Shown here: piece after piece, positions 40,203 to 49,199 of the stretch
Layout of the letters: the number at the start of each line of letters is the position of its first letter
Position numbering within the stretch: the stretch's first letter is position 1
From: Pseudomonas gregormendelii
GTDB lineage: Bacteria; Pseudomonadota; Gammaproteobacteria; Pseudomonadales; Pseudomonadaceae
DNA: 50,618 nt
Assembly (NCBI RefSeq): GCF_017114825.1
Contig: NZ_JADEVO010000038.1
Coordinates: 1-50,618 of the forward strand
Direction of reading: 5' to 3'
The notes under the pieces: generated by a model
Told to the model about the DNA's origin: nothing
Seen by the model: the letters and a program-made list of their open reading frames with translations, nothing else
Database searches by the model: none
Translations under genes and position numbers: made by a program

Positions 40203-41222
40203 TCAGACCTTGACGATCCAGCCAGCGGGCGCTTCGATATCGCCGGTTTGTACACCCGTCAGCTCCTTGTAGAGCTTCTGGGTAACCGGACCAACCTCGG
40301 TTTCGCTGTGGAATACATGCAGATGATCGTTGTAGCTGATGCCGCCGATCGGCGTGATGACCGCCGCAGTACCGCAAGCGCCGGCTTCCTTGAAGTCCGA
40401 CAGCTTGTCGATCAACACGTCGCCTTCAATCACTTCCATGCCCAAGCGCGATTTGGCCAGTTCGATCAGCGACAGACGGGTGATGCCCGGCAGCACCGAC
40501 GGCGAGTTCGGCGTGACGAACTTGTTGTCGTGGGTGATCCCGAAGAAGTTGGCCGAGCCGACTTCTTCGATTTTCGTGTGGGTCATCGGATCCAGGTAGA
40601 TGCAGTCGGCGAAGTGGGCTTTCTTCGCCTGGGAACCTGGCATCAGGCTGGCCGCGTAGTTGCCACCGACCTTGGCCGCACCGGTGCCTTGTGGGGCCGC
40701 GCGGTCATAGCTGGAGATCAGGAAGTTATGCGGCGTCAGGCCACCCTTGAAGTAGGCACCGACCGGAATGCAGAAAATCGAGAAGATGAACTCCGGCGCA
40801 GTACGCACGCCGATGTTGTCACCTACGCCGATCACGAACGGGCGCAGGTACAGCGCGCCACCGGTACCGTAAGGCGGGATGAAACGCTCGTTGGCACGAA
40901 CCACTTCCTTGCAGGCTTCGATGAACTGCTCGGTTTCGACGAACGGCATCAGCAGGCGCGCACAGCTGCGTTGCATGCGCAGGGCATTCTGGTCAGGGCG
41001 GAACAGGTTGATCGAGCCATCCTTGCAACGATAGGCCTTCATGCCTTCGAAGCATTGCTGGCCATAGTGAAGTGCCGTGGAGCCTTCGCTGATGTGCAGC
41101 ACGTTGTCTTCGGTCAGGGTGCCTTTGTCCCACTCGCCGTTACGCCAGTACGAGAGATAGCGCTTGTCTGTCTTGATGTAATCAAAACCCAGCTTGTCCC
41201 AATTGATGCTTTCGTTACCCAT
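40203..41222 (-). CDS. ilvE: Branched-chain amino acid aminotransferase
   Basis: The 339-residue fold-type-IV PLP enzyme has the Schiff-base lysine Lys184 in GTGAAKVGGNYAAS. Other marks are STALHYGQQCFEGMKAYRC, GALYLRPFVIGVG and ACGTAAVITPIG. It reversibly transaminates Val, Leu and Ile to their 2-keto acids. The start at 41222 (MGNESINWDKLGF) has GAGGG 4 nt upstream; the frame extends 13 codons further without support. It is the first step of the pathway completed by the bkd operon next door, but a 242-bp gap with a REP argues for separate transcription. Confidence 0.94.
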   Translation of the reverse strand: MGNESINWDKLGFDYIKTDKRYLSYWRNGEWDKGTLTEDNVLHISEGSTALHYGQQCFEGMKAYRCKDGSINLFRPDQNALRMQRSCARLLMPFVETEQFIEACKEVVRANERFIPPYGTGGALYLRPFVIGVGDNIGVRTAPEFIFSIFCIPVGAYFKGGLTPHNFLISSYDRAAPQGTGAAKVGGNYAASLMPGSQAKKAHFADCIYLDPMTHTKIEEVGSANFFGITHDNKFVTPNSPSVLPGITRLSLIELAKSRLGMEVIEGDVLIDKLSDFKEAGACGTAAVITPIGGISYNDHLHVFHSETEVGPVTQKLYKELTGVQTGDIEAPAGWIVKV

Positions 41223-41407
41223 GACACCCTCTATCACTGAACAACCGCCAAAGCGGTTCAAGGCTTCTGACGTTTTTTGGATGGGGACAACAATACTTCA
41301 TTCCGGGCCTGTTTCGCAGCCCGGACTATCGGATGACAGGCAGATAAATCGAGTTGGCCTCAAGAAATCGCCAGCGGGCTAGCTTCCACAGGAGAACGCA
41401 TTCCAAA

Positions 41408-41435
41408 TGTGGGAGCTAGCTTGTTGGCGATGGGG
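41408..41435. repeat. Single REP element
   Basis: TGTGGGAGCTAGCTTGTTGG followed by CGATGGGG is a degenerate REP between lpdV and ilvE; it is the likely 3' end structure of the bkd transcript. Confidence 0.7.
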
Positions 41436-41464
41436 CCATTTCTGCCGCCATCCATTGTTCTGAA

Positions 41465-42850
41465 CTACAGATGCAACGCATGCCCCAGAGCACGCAACGC
41501 CGCTTCCTGCACCGCCTCTCCCAAGGTCGGGTGCGCATGGATGGTGCCGGCAATGTCTTCCAGGCGAGCGCCCATTTCCAGGCTCTGGCCGAACGCTGTC
41601 GATAACTCCGAAACCCCGACGCCGACCGCCTGCCAGCCGACAATCACATGATTGTCCCGACGCGCCACGACCCGCACGAAGCCGCTTTTCGATTCCAGTG
41701 TCATTGCCCGGCCATTGGCCGCGAACGGGAAGCTGGAAACGATACAGTCCAGCCCGGCAGCCTTGGCGTCGTCCGGGGTCTTGCCGACCACCACCAGCTC
41801 CGGGTCGGTGAAGCACACGGCAGCAATGGCGGTCGGGTTGAACTCGCGGGATTTGCCGCTGATCAGCTCGGCGACCATTTCGCCCTGGGCCATGGCGCGG
41901 TGCGCGAGCATCGGTTCGCCACTCAGGTCGCCAATGGCGTACACGTTGCGCATGCTGGTCTGGCAGCGGCCGTCGATTTTGATCGCTGCACCGTTCATGT
42001 CCAGGTTCAGGGCCTCAAGGTTCCAGCCCTGGGTGTTGGGTTTGCGACCGACGGCCACCAGCACCTGATCCATTTCCAGATTCAGCGTGTCGCCCCCCGG
42101 CTCAAGAACCTGGAGGGTATTGCTAGAAGAATCAAAGCCTTGGACGCTATGCTTCAAGTAAAGCTTCACGCCCAGCTTTTTCAGCTCTTCATGCACAGGC
42201 TGGGTCAGCTCGGCATCGTAAGCTGGCAGAATGCGCTCCTGCGCCTCGACCACGCTCACGTCAGCGCCCAGTTTGCGATAGGCAATCCCCAGCTCCAGGC
42301 CGATATAACCTCCGCCAACGACGATCAGGCGCTTGGGCACCGAGGTCGGCGCCAGGGCTTCAGTCGAGCTGATGATCGGACCGCCAATCGGCAGCATCGG
42401 CAGGTTCACGGTTGTGGAGCCGGTGGCCAGCACCAGATGCTCGCACTGGATTCGCGTGTCGCCGACCTCGACGGTTTTGCCGTCGATGACCTTGGCCCAG
42501 CCCTGAATGACCTGGACCTTGTGCTTTTTCAGCAACGCGGCAACGCCAGTGGTCAGGCGATCAACGATACCGTCCTTCCACTCGACGCTCTTGCCGATGT
42601 CCAGGGTGGGGGCCGCCACGCTGATCCCCAAGGCCGAGTGCTGGCTGTGGTGGCGAGTCTGGTGAAACTGCTCGGCGACGTGAATCAGTGCCTTGGACGG
42701 AATGCAGCCAATGTTCAGGCAGGTGCCGCCCAGGGATTGGCCTTCCACCAGGATGGTCGGGATGCCCAACTGGCCGGCACGGATCGCGGTCACGTAACCG
42801 CCAGGGCCGCCGCCGATGATCAGCAGCGTGGTGTTCAAAGTCTGATGCAT
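41465..42850 (-). CDS. lpdV: Dihydrolipoyl dehydrogenase of the branched-chain complex (E3)
   Basis: This 461-residue FAD/NAD disulfide oxidoreductase has IIGGGPGGYVTAIRAGQ at the N-terminus, the redox pair Cys44/Cys49 in GGTCLNIGC, the NAD motif VVGGGYIGLELG, and the C-terminal catalytic His-Glu in HAHPTLGEAVQEA. It reoxidises the lipoyl arm of BkdB and makes NADH. It starts three bases after the bkdB stop and is last in the operon. LPD-Val is specific to this complex in Pseudomonas and is distinct from the pyruvate complex E3. Confidence 0.95.
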   Translation of the reverse strand: MHQTLNTTLLIIGGGPGGYVTAIRAGQLGIPTILVEGQSLGGTCLNIGCIPSKALIHVAEQFHQTRHHSQHSALGISVAAPTLDIGKSVEWKDGIVDRLTTGVAALLKKHKVQVIQGWAKVIDGKTVEVGDTRIQCEHLVLATGSTTVNLPMLPIGGPIISSTEALAPTSVPKRLIVVGGGYIGLELGIAYRKLGADVSVVEAQERILPAYDAELTQPVHEELKKLGVKLYLKHSVQGFDSSSNTLQVLEPGGDTLNLEMDQVLVAVGRKPNTQGWNLEALNLDMNGAAIKIDGRCQTSMRNVYAIGDLSGEPMLAHRAMAQGEMVAELISGKSREFNPTAIAAVCFTDPELVVVGKTPDDAKAAGLDCIVSSFPFAANGRAMTLESKSGFVRVVARRDNHVIVGWQAVGVGVSELSTAFGQSLEMGARLEDIAGTIHAHPTLGEAVQEAALRALGHALHL

Positions 42851-42853
42851 GAC

Positions 42854-44125
42854 CTACTCCACAAACAGGGTGGCGGGTTGTTCGAGCAAGCCGCGAACGG
42901 CCTGGATAAACTGCGCCGCGTCCATGCCATCGACCACGCGGTGATCGAAGGAGCTGGAGAGGTTCATCATCTTGCGGATCACGATCTGGCCTTTGACGAC
43001 CATCGGGCGCTCGACAATTTTGTTCACGCCGACAATGGCCACTTCCGGCAGGTTCAGCACCGGCGTGCTGACGATACCGCCCAACGCGCCAAGGCTGGTC
43101 AGGGTAATGCTCGAGCCGGACAGCTCGTCGCGGCTGGCCTTGCCATTACGTGCAGCGCTGGCCAGGCGCGAGATTTCTGCGGCGTTGTCCCACAGGCTGC
43201 GGGCTTCGGCGTGACGCACCACCGGCACCATCAAGCCGATGTCGGCCTGGGTGGCGATGCCGACATGCACGGCACCAAGGCGGGTGATGACCTGGGCTTC
43301 GTCGTCGTAGCGGGCGTTGATCTGGGGGAAATCACGCAGGGCAACCACCAGGGCGCGGACCAGGAACGGCAGCAGGGTCAGCTTGCCGCGGGTCGCGCCG
43401 TGTTTTTCGTTCAGGTGCACGCGAAGTTCTTCCACGGCCGTGACGTCGATTTCCTCGACATAACTGAAATGGGCGGCGCGCTGGGTGGCGTCCTGCATGC
43501 GCTGGGCAATCTTGCGGCGCATGCCGATCACCGGGATTTGCTCTTCGTCGTTACGCGGCGCGTACGCGGCGGTGGCGCTCGATGCGCTCGACTGACCTTG
43601 CGCCAGGTAGGCGTCGAGGTCTTCGTGCAGCACCCGACCGGCAGGGCCGGTGCCACGCACCAGACGCAGCTGGATGCCCAGATCAAGCGCATGTTTGCGC
43701 ACGGCCGGAGAGGCCAGCGGGCGTTCATCGGCCTCGCGAGCGACTATCGGGCCCTGGCAAACAGCTGCTCGTGGCGGCGCAGCGGCGACCGGTTTGTGTG
43801 CTACAGCGGCTTCGACTTTCGGTGCCGGTGCTTCTTTTACAGCGGCAACCACCGGCTGGGCCGACTCTTTGACGTTGCCGGCACCTTCGACCTCAATGCT
43901 GATCAGGACGCTGCCGACCGCCATGACTTCCCCGGGCACGCCGCCCAGTGAAATCACCTTGCCATGAACCGGCGATGGAATATCAACCATCGCCTTGTCG
44001 GTCATGACATCGGCCAGCACCTGGTCCTCGACGACCAGGTCACCGACCTTGACGTGCCATACCGACAATTCCACTTCTGCAATGCCTTCGCCAATGTCCG
44101 GCATCTTGATAACGTGCGTGCCCAT
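42854..44125 (-). CDS. bkdB: Branched-chain keto acid dehydrogenase E2 (dihydrolipoyl transacylase)
   Basis: The protein has 423 residues, as in P. putida. Lipoyl domain 1-80 carries Lys44 (MTDKAMVD). An Ala/Pro-rich linker follows (90-120), then an E3-binding domain (SPAVRKHALDLGIQLRLVRGTG). The catalytic domain from about 190 carries SSSFDHRVVDGMDAAQF, with the active-site His-Asp. It transfers isobutyryl, isovaleryl or 2-methylbutyryl groups to CoA and forms the core of the complex. Its ATG directly follows the bkdA2 stop. Confidence 0.95.
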   Translation of the reverse strand: MGTHVIKMPDIGEGIAEVELSVWHVKVGDLVVEDQVLADVMTDKAMVDIPSPVHGKVISLGGVPGEVMAVGSVLISIEVEGAGNVKESAQPVVAAVKEAPAPKVEAAVAHKPVAAAPPRAAVCQGPIVAREADERPLASPAVRKHALDLGIQLRLVRGTGPAGRVLHEDLDAYLAQGQSSASSATAAYAPRNDEEQIPVIGMRRKIAQRMQDATQRAAHFSYVEEIDVTAVEELRVHLNEKHGATRGKLTLLPFLVRALVVALRDFPQINARYDDEAQVITRLGAVHVGIATQADIGLMVPVVRHAEARSLWDNAAEISRLASAARNGKASRDELSGSSITLTSLGALGGIVSTPVLNLPEVAIVGVNKIVERPMVVKGQIVIRKMMNLSSSFDHRVVDGMDAAQFIQAVRGLLEQPATLFVE

Positions 44126-45184
44126 TCAGACCTCCATAACCCGATGCAAAGCCGCGCCCACTCGGGTCGGGCCAGGGAAATACGCCCACTCTTGCGCGTG
44201 CGGGTAGGGGGTGTCCCAACCGGTGACGCGCTCGATGGGCGCTTCCAGGTAGTGGAAGCAGTGTTCCTGCACCAGGGCGGCCAGTTCGGCGCCGAAACCG
44301 CAAGTGCGGGTCGCTTCGTGAACGATCACGCAACGTCCGGTCTTCTTCACCGATTTGACGATGGTTTCCAGGTCCAGCGGCCACAGGCTGCGCAGGTCGA
44401 TGACTTCAGCGTCGATGCCGGTTTCTTCCGCGGCAACTTGCGACACATAGACCGTGGTGCCGTAGGTCAGGATGGTCACATCCTTGCCCGGACGCGCAAT
44501 CGCGGCCACGTCCAGCGGTACGGTGTAGTAGCCATCCGGCACTTGCGCCGACGGGTGTTTCGACCAAGGGGTTACGGGGCGGTCGTGATGCCCGTCGAAC
44601 GGGCCGTTGTACAGGCGCTTAGGCTCCAGGAAGATCACCGGGTCATCGTTCTCGATTGACGCGATCAGCAGGCCCTTGGCGTCGTAGGGGTTGGACGGCA
44701 TCACCGTGCGCAAGCCGCAGACCTGGGTGAACATCGCTTCGATGCTCTGGCTGTGAGTCTGGCCACCGTAGATGCCACCGCCGCAAGGCATGCGCAGGGT
44801 CATCGGAGCGGTGAATTCGCCCGCCGAGCGATAGCGCAGGCGCGCCGCTTCGGAAATGATCTGGTCGGAGGCCGGGTAAACGTAATCGGCAAACTGGATT
44901 TCTGCCACCGGGCGCAGGCCATAGGCACCCATGCCAACGGCTACGCCGACGATGCCACTTTCGGAAATCGGCGCGTCGAACACCCGCGAGGTGCCGTATT
45001 TGGTTTGCAGGCCTTCGGTGCAACGGAACACGCCGCCGAAGTAGCCCACGTCCTGGCCGAAGACCACGACGTTGTCATCACGTTCAAGCATCACATCCAT
45101 GGCCGAGCGCAGGGCCTGGATCATGGTCATGGTGGTCGTGGTCATGGCGGTTTCCAGCTCGATATTGTTGTTGTGATCGTTCAT
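44126..45184 (-). CDS. bkdA2: Branched-chain keto acid dehydrogenase E1 beta
   Basis: This 352-residue transketolase-like beta subunit reads MIQALRSAMDVMLERDDNVVVFGQDVG, SGIVGVAVGMGAYGLRPVAEIQFADY, then MPCGGGIYGGQTHSQSIEA and EATRTCGFGAELAALVQEHCF. It pairs with BkdA1 to bind thiamine diphosphate and decarboxylate the keto acids. The start at 45184 lies one base after the bkdA1 stop with GGGGA 6 nt upstream. The first 13 residues are an Asn/Glu-rich extension compared with the 339-residue P. putida protein; an internal ATG at 45145 would remove it. Confidence 0.94.
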   Translation of the reverse strand: MNDHNNNIELETAMTTTTMTMIQALRSAMDVMLERDDNVVVFGQDVGYFGGVFRCTEGLQTKYGTSRVFDAPISESGIVGVAVGMGAYGLRPVAEIQFADYVYPASDQIISEAARLRYRSAGEFTAPMTLRMPCGGGIYGGQTHSQSIEAMFTQVCGLRTVMPSNPYDAKGLLIASIENDDPVIFLEPKRLYNGPFDGHHDRPVTPWSKHPSAQVPDGYYTVPLDVAAIARPGKDVTILTYGTTVYVSQVAAEETGIDAEVIDLRSLWPLDLETIVKSVKKTGRCVIVHEATRTCGFGAELAALVQEHCFHYLEAPIERVTGWDTPYPHAQEWAYFPGPTRVGAALHRVMEV

Positions 45185-45185
45185 G

Positions 45186-46421
45186 TCAGATCCCCAACTC
45201 CTGACGCTGGCGCTTCAAGTGCTCCGGCATCTCTTTGTAGACATCCTCGAACATGGTCGCGGCGCTCGGAATCTGGCCTCCGGCGAGGGTGCCGTACTTC
45301 TCGGCTTCTTTCTGCGCGGCAATGACTTCGGCTTCCAGTTCGGCGCTGACGGCGACGTGTTCCTCTTCGGACCACTGGCCGATCTTGATCAGGTGCTGTT
45401 TGAGGCGCGCAATCGGGTCGCCCAACGGGAAGCAGCTCCAGTCGTCGGCAGGTCGGTATTTGGATGGATCATCGGAGGTGGAGTGCGGGCCGGCGCGGTA
45501 GGTGACCCATTCGATCATGGTTGGGCCAAGGTTGCGGCGGGCGCGTTCGGCGGCCCAGGCAGAAGCCGCGTAGACCGCGACGAAATCGTTGCCATCGACC
45601 CGCAGGGAGGCAATGCCGCAACCTACGCCACGACCGGCGAATGTCGTGGCTTCACCACCGGCAATCGCCTGGAAAGTCGAGATCGCCCACTGGTTGTTGA
45701 CCACGTTGAGGATGACCGGTGCACGGTAGACGTGGGCGAAGGTGAGGGCGGTGTGGAAGTCCGACTCAGCGGTGGCGCCGTCGCCGATCCACGCCGAGGC
45801 GATTTTGGTGTCGCCCTTGATCGCCGAGGCCATGCCCCAACCCACGCCCTGTACGAACTGGGTGGCGAGGTTGCCGGAAATGGTGAAGAAGCCGTAATCC
45901 TTGACCGAGTACATGATCGGCAGTTGGCGTCCCTTGAGCGGGTCGCGCTCGTTGGACAGCAGCTGGCAGATCAGGTCCACCAGCGGCACGTTGCGCGCCA
46001 TCAGAATGCTCTGCTGGCGATACGTCGGGAAGCACATGTCATCGACATTCAGCGCCAGGGCCTGGCCGCTGCCGATGGCTTCTTCGCCAAGGCTTTGCAT
46101 GTAGAACGACATTTTCTTTTGACGCTGGGCAACCACCATGCGGTTGTCATAGATGCGCGTCTTGAGCATGGCGCGCATGCCTGTGCGCAGGATCTCTGCC
46201 GGTACGCCTTCAGCCCATGGACCCAGGGCATTGCCCTGGTCGTCGAGCACGCGAATCAGGCCCTTGGCCAGGTCTGCGGTGTCGGCCGGTTCAACGTCGA
46301 TTGGGGGTTTGCGCACCGTGCCGGCATCGGTCAGACGCAGGTAGGAGAAGTCGGTTTTACAGCCTGGGCGACCCGAAGGTTCGGGCACGTGCAGGCGCAG
46401 CGGTTCGTACGCTTGATTCAT
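45186..46421 (-). CDS. bkdA1: Branched-chain keto acid dehydrogenase E1 alpha
   Basis: This 411-residue thiamine diphosphate enzyme carries MSFYMQSLGEEAIGSGQAL and TYRQQSILMARNVPL. The TPP motif is GDGATAESDFHTALTFAHVY, running through PVILNVVNNQWAIS (GDG ... NN). It also has the phosphorylation-loop-like YRAGPHSTSDDPSKYRP, which in bacteria is not known to be phosphorylated. It is first in the operon; the promoter and BkdR sites must lie in 46422-46606. The C-terminus ends RQELGI, then TGA immediately before bkdA2. Confidence 0.95.
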   Translation of the reverse strand: MNQAYEPLRLHVPEPSGRPGCKTDFSYLRLTDAGTVRKPPIDVEPADTADLAKGLIRVLDDQGNALGPWAEGVPAEILRTGMRAMLKTRIYDNRMVVAQRQKKMSFYMQSLGEEAIGSGQALALNVDDMCFPTYRQQSILMARNVPLVDLICQLLSNERDPLKGRQLPIMYSVKDYGFFTISGNLATQFVQGVGWGMASAIKGDTKIASAWIGDGATAESDFHTALTFAHVYRAPVILNVVNNQWAISTFQAIAGGEATTFAGRGVGCGIASLRVDGNDFVAVYAASAWAAERARRNLGPTMIEWVTYRAGPHSTSDDPSKYRPADDWSCFPLGDPIARLKQHLIKIGQWSEEEHVAVSAELEAEVIAAQKEAEKYGTLAGGQIPSAATMFEDVYKEMPEHLKRQRQELGI

Positions 46422-46606
46422 GGCTTCTACGCTCGATCTTGTGAATTTCTTGTAGTGAGCTGACGGTCATTCTTCTGTGGAAGAAATCTTGTCCTACAAC
46501 AATCATAGGCCGGCTCAAGAAGAATATTTCTCTCTGTTTCGTTGCGCCGAAGATCATTTGAGGATAAAAAACCTGCATAAACATAAAAAACAGGTGATTT
46601 TGTCTC
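46422..46606. promoter_or_regulatory. bkdA1 / bkdR divergent control region
   Basis: This 185-bp AT-rich region contains two palindrome-like motifs suited to an Lrp-family protein: TTCTTC-TGTG-GAAGAA at 46470-46485 and AGAAGAATATTTCTCT at 46518-46533. BkdR of P. putida is known to bind several sites in the equivalent region and activate bkd. Confidence 0.6.
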
Positions 46607-47095
46607 ATGCGCAAACTGGACCGTACCGACATCGGCATTCTCAACAGCCTTCAGGAGAATGCGCGCATCACCAACGCCGACCTCGCGCGCTCGGTCAACC
46701 TGTCGCCCACCCCGTGCTTTAACCGGGTCAAGGCGATGGAAGAATTGGGCCTGATTCGCGAGCAGGTCACGCTGCTGGACGCCGAGCTGCTGGGGTTGCA
46801 CGTCAACGTGTTCATTCACGTCAGCCTGGAAAAACAGGTGGAGGAGGCGTTGCAGCATTTCGAGGAGGCAATTTCCGATCGCCCGGAAGTGATGGAGTGC
46901 TACCTGATGGCCGGCGACCCGGACTATTTGATCCGGGTGCTGGTGCCGACCATTCAGTCGCTGGAGCGTTTCATGATGGATTTTCTGACCAAGGTGCCCG
47001 GGGTGGCGAACATCCGCTCCAGCTTTGCGCTCAAGCAGGTGCGCTATAAGACCGCGCTGCCGTTGCCGGCGAATGGGTTGACGCTGGCTACCTGA
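46607..47095 (+). CDS. bkdR: Lrp/AsnC-family regulator BkdR
   Basis: This 162-residue regulator has an N-terminal helix-turn-helix (LDRTDIGILNSLQENARIT, NADLARSVNLSPTPCFNRVK) and a C-terminal RAM effector domain (HVNVFIHVSLEKQVEEALQHF, VMECYLMAGDPDYLIRVLV). The protein ends GLTLAT. Position, divergent from the bkd operon, and size match P. putida BkdR, which activates bkd in response to L-branched-chain amino acids. A family-B repeat pair follows the stop. Confidence 0.93.
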   Translation: MRKLDRTDIGILNSLQENARITNADLARSVNLSPTPCFNRVKAMEELGLIREQVTLLDAELLGLHVNVFIHVSLEKQVEEALQHFEEAISDRPEVMECYLMAGDPDYLIRVLVPTIQSLERFMMDFLTKVPGVANIRSSFALKQVRYKTALPLPANGLTLAT

Positions 47096-47194
47096 AGATC
47101 AAAAGATCGCAGGCTGCGCCAGCTCCTACATTGAGCCTATGCGCCGCCTCAATCCCGTAGGAGCTGTCGAGAGAAACGAGGCTGCGATCTTTCG
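47096..47194. repeat. Family-B inverted pair
   Basis: AGATCAAAAGATCGCAGGCT (from 47096, ending AGCTCCTAC) and CCCGTAGGAGCTGTCGAGAG (from 47155, ending GCGATCTTTCG) are inverted copies separated by about 25 bp. They lie between the convergent bkdR and metallo-hydrolase genes. Confidence 0.85.
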
Positions 47195-47197
47195 CAG

Positions 47198-48061
47198 TCA
47201 AAATGTATTCAGCGGGATTTTCAGGTAACTCACGCCATTGTCTTCAGCCGGCGGCAAATTCCCCGCCCGCACATTCACCTGAATCGCCGGCAGTAAGAGG
47301 TTCGGCATGCCCAAACCGGCATCGCGCTGGTTGCGCATGACCACAAACTCGCTTTCGTCGACGCCGTCACGCACATGAATATTGCTTCGGCGCTGCTCAC
47401 CAACCGTGGTCACGCAGCTGGGCTCGCGGCCCTCTGGCGGGTAATCGTGGCAGACGTACAAATTTACGCCGGCCGGAAACGCCAGGAGCTTCTGGATGGA
47501 AGCGAACATCTGGTTCGCGTTTCCCCCTGGAAAGTCGCAGCGGGCGGTGCCTACGTCCGGCATGAACAGCGTATCGCCCGCCAGAATCAGCGTGCTGTCG
47601 ACCAGATAGGCCATGTCCGCCGGGGTGTGCCCGGGCACGTGCAAGGCTGTCGCCTTGAGATTGCCGATCATGAATGACTCGTCCGGTGCAAACAGGTGAT
47701 CGAACTGCGAGCCATCGACGGCAAACCCGGGCTCCAGGTTGAACAGGCGCTTGAATACGTCCTGGACCTTGCTGATCGACTGGCCAATCGCGATCTTGCC
47801 GCCCAGTTCGCGACGCAGGTAGGGCGCCGCTGACAGGTGATCGGCATGGGCGTGGGTTTCCAGCAACCACTGCACCTGCAATTGGTGAGTACGCACAAAT
47901 GCACTGATGCGATCGGCCTGGACCGTACCGGTGCGACCGGCCGCGGCGTCGTAATCCAGCACCGGGTCGACGATGGCGCAGGCACTGCCATCGCCCTCGT
48001 GGATCACGTAGCTCCAGGTCGATGAGGCAGGGTCAAGAAAAGCTTCAATCAGGGCAGGCAT
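47198..48061 (-). CDS. MBL-fold hydrolase, ETHE1/Blh-like persulfide dioxygenase candidate
   Basis: This 287-residue metallo-beta-lactamase-fold protein has the motif LLETHAHADHLSAAPYL (HxHxDH), the third ligand in LHVPGHTPADMAYL, LAGDTLFMPDVGTARCDFPGG, and LYVCHDYPPEGREP. The combination TARCDFPGG and CHDYPP is that of ETHE1/Blh enzymes. These use mononuclear iron to oxidise glutathione persulfide to sulfite. The start at 48061 (MPALIEAFLD) is chosen; a TTG eight codons upstream is possible. It is divergent from a TauE/SafE exporter, which could remove the sulfite. Confidence 0.85.
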   Translation of the reverse strand: MPALIEAFLDPASSTWSYVIHEGDGSACAIVDPVLDYDAAAGRTGTVQADRISAFVRTHQLQVQWLLETHAHADHLSAAPYLRRELGGKIAIGQSISKVQDVFKRLFNLEPGFAVDGSQFDHLFAPDESFMIGNLKATALHVPGHTPADMAYLVDSTLILAGDTLFMPDVGTARCDFPGGNANQMFASIQKLLAFPAGVNLYVCHDYPPEGREPSCVTTVGEQRRSNIHVRDGVDESEFVVMRNQRDAGLGMPNLLLPAIQVNVRAGNLPPAEDNGVSYLKIPLNTF

Positions 48062-48219
48062 GTTGGCCGGTTCTTCGTTGAACAAGCGGTCAGCGTAGAT
48101 TCATTTGCCCCGGATTGGCCAGCCCCTGGCAATTGGGGGAAGGAAAAATCGCGCCCTGGCTCTATCCTGTACACCATCGATACTGGGCGTTCCCGGTTTT
48201 TCATGGATTAAGATTTTTT

Positions 48220-49026
48220 ATGCTACTGGCAATTTTTTTTGGTTGGGTGATGGGCCTGGTCCTTGGGTTGACCGGGGCTGGGGGCGGCATTCTGGCGGTG
48301 CCGGCGCTGGTATTGGGGCTCGGCCTGAGCATGACCCAGGCAGCGCCCATTGCCTTATTTGCCGTGGGCAGTGCGGCCGCAGTGGGCGCCATCGACGGTC
48401 TGCGCCACGGGCTGGTGCGTTATCGCGCAGCGTTGCTCATTGCGCTGCTGGGGGCGATCTTTTCGCCGGTGGGGATTTTTTTCGCTCATCAGCTTCCGGA
48501 AAAGGCCCTGATGATGCTGTTCAGCCTGCTGATGATCATGGTCGCCTGGCGCATGCTGCGTCGCGAGCGCCAGGGCGAGGGGCCGAGCGACCACGGCCAT
48601 GCCAACTGGGGCCAGAAAAACTGCATGCTCGACCAGCAGACCGGGCGCTTTTCCTGGACCGCCAAATGCACCGCGACCCTGGCCGCGTTAGGCGCAGTCA
48701 CGGGAGTGGTGTCCGGCTTGCTCGGGGTTGGCGGCGGGTTCCTGATCGTCCCGGCGTTCAAGCAACTGACCGACGTGCAGATGCGCGGCATCGTCGCCAC
48801 TTCCCTGATGGTGATCAGCCTGATCTCGGCCATCGGTGTGATCGGCGCATTCCACGCGGGAGTGCGCATCGAAGGCCTGGGCGTGGGCTTCATTATCGCC
48901 AGCATCGTCGGCATGATCATCGGCCGGCGATTCTGTACGCGGGTCCCGGCCCGGGCCCTGCAGGTCGGGTTCGCCAGCCTGTGCCTGGTCATCGCGGCCT
49001 GTATGTTGCTGCGCGCAAGCGTCTGA
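48220..49026 (+). CDS. TauE/SafE family sulfite/anion exporter (TSUP)
   Basis: This 268-residue membrane protein has eight or so hydrophobic segments and the two TSUP repeats: FFGWVMGLVLGLTGAGGGIL and GVVSGLLGVGGGFLIVPAF. The family moves sulfite, sulfonates or similar anions out of the cell. The start at 48220 is set by the first membrane segment; the frame extends to 48115 but the extra residues are not membrane-like and have no ribosome site. It is divergent from the ETHE1-like gene, which suggests a shared sulfur stress role. Confidence 0.85.
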   Translation: MLLAIFFGWVMGLVLGLTGAGGGILAVPALVLGLGLSMTQAAPIALFAVGSAAAVGAIDGLRHGLVRYRAALLIALLGAIFSPVGIFFAHQLPEKALMMLFSLLMIMVAWRMLRRERQGEGPSDHGHANWGQKNCMLDQQTGRFSWTAKCTATLAALGAVTGVVSGLLGVGGGFLIVPAFKQLTDVQMRGIVATSLMVISLISAIGVIGAFHAGVRIEGLGVGFIIASIVGMIIGRRFCTRVPARALQVGFASLCLVIAACMLLRASV

Positions 49027-49199
49027 GCGTCTTACACCCTAAGTGGCGGGCCCAGGCGCGGGCCGGTCTTACGCCCAACTTGCCGCCTCACGCCAGCCAG
49101 TCCAAAGCACCTGCTGATCGCCCCAAAGGCAGCGTATGACGCCGCCGGTGCACTTTCGATAATCGCCTCCGACATCCAGTCCCCGCTGCGGAGCGCGTC

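Noticed and set aside
41648..43951. 767-codon plus-strand open frame opposite lpdV and bkdB
   Set aside because: It spans two well-identified genes on the other strand and has mirror-type composition; not a gene.
45183..46463. 426-codon plus-strand open frame opposite bkdA1
   Set aside because: Antisense shadow of the E1 alpha gene with no recognisable motif.
29367..47194. CRISPR-like repeats
   Set aside because: The repeats are inverted and dispersed, with no regular spacers and no cas genes.
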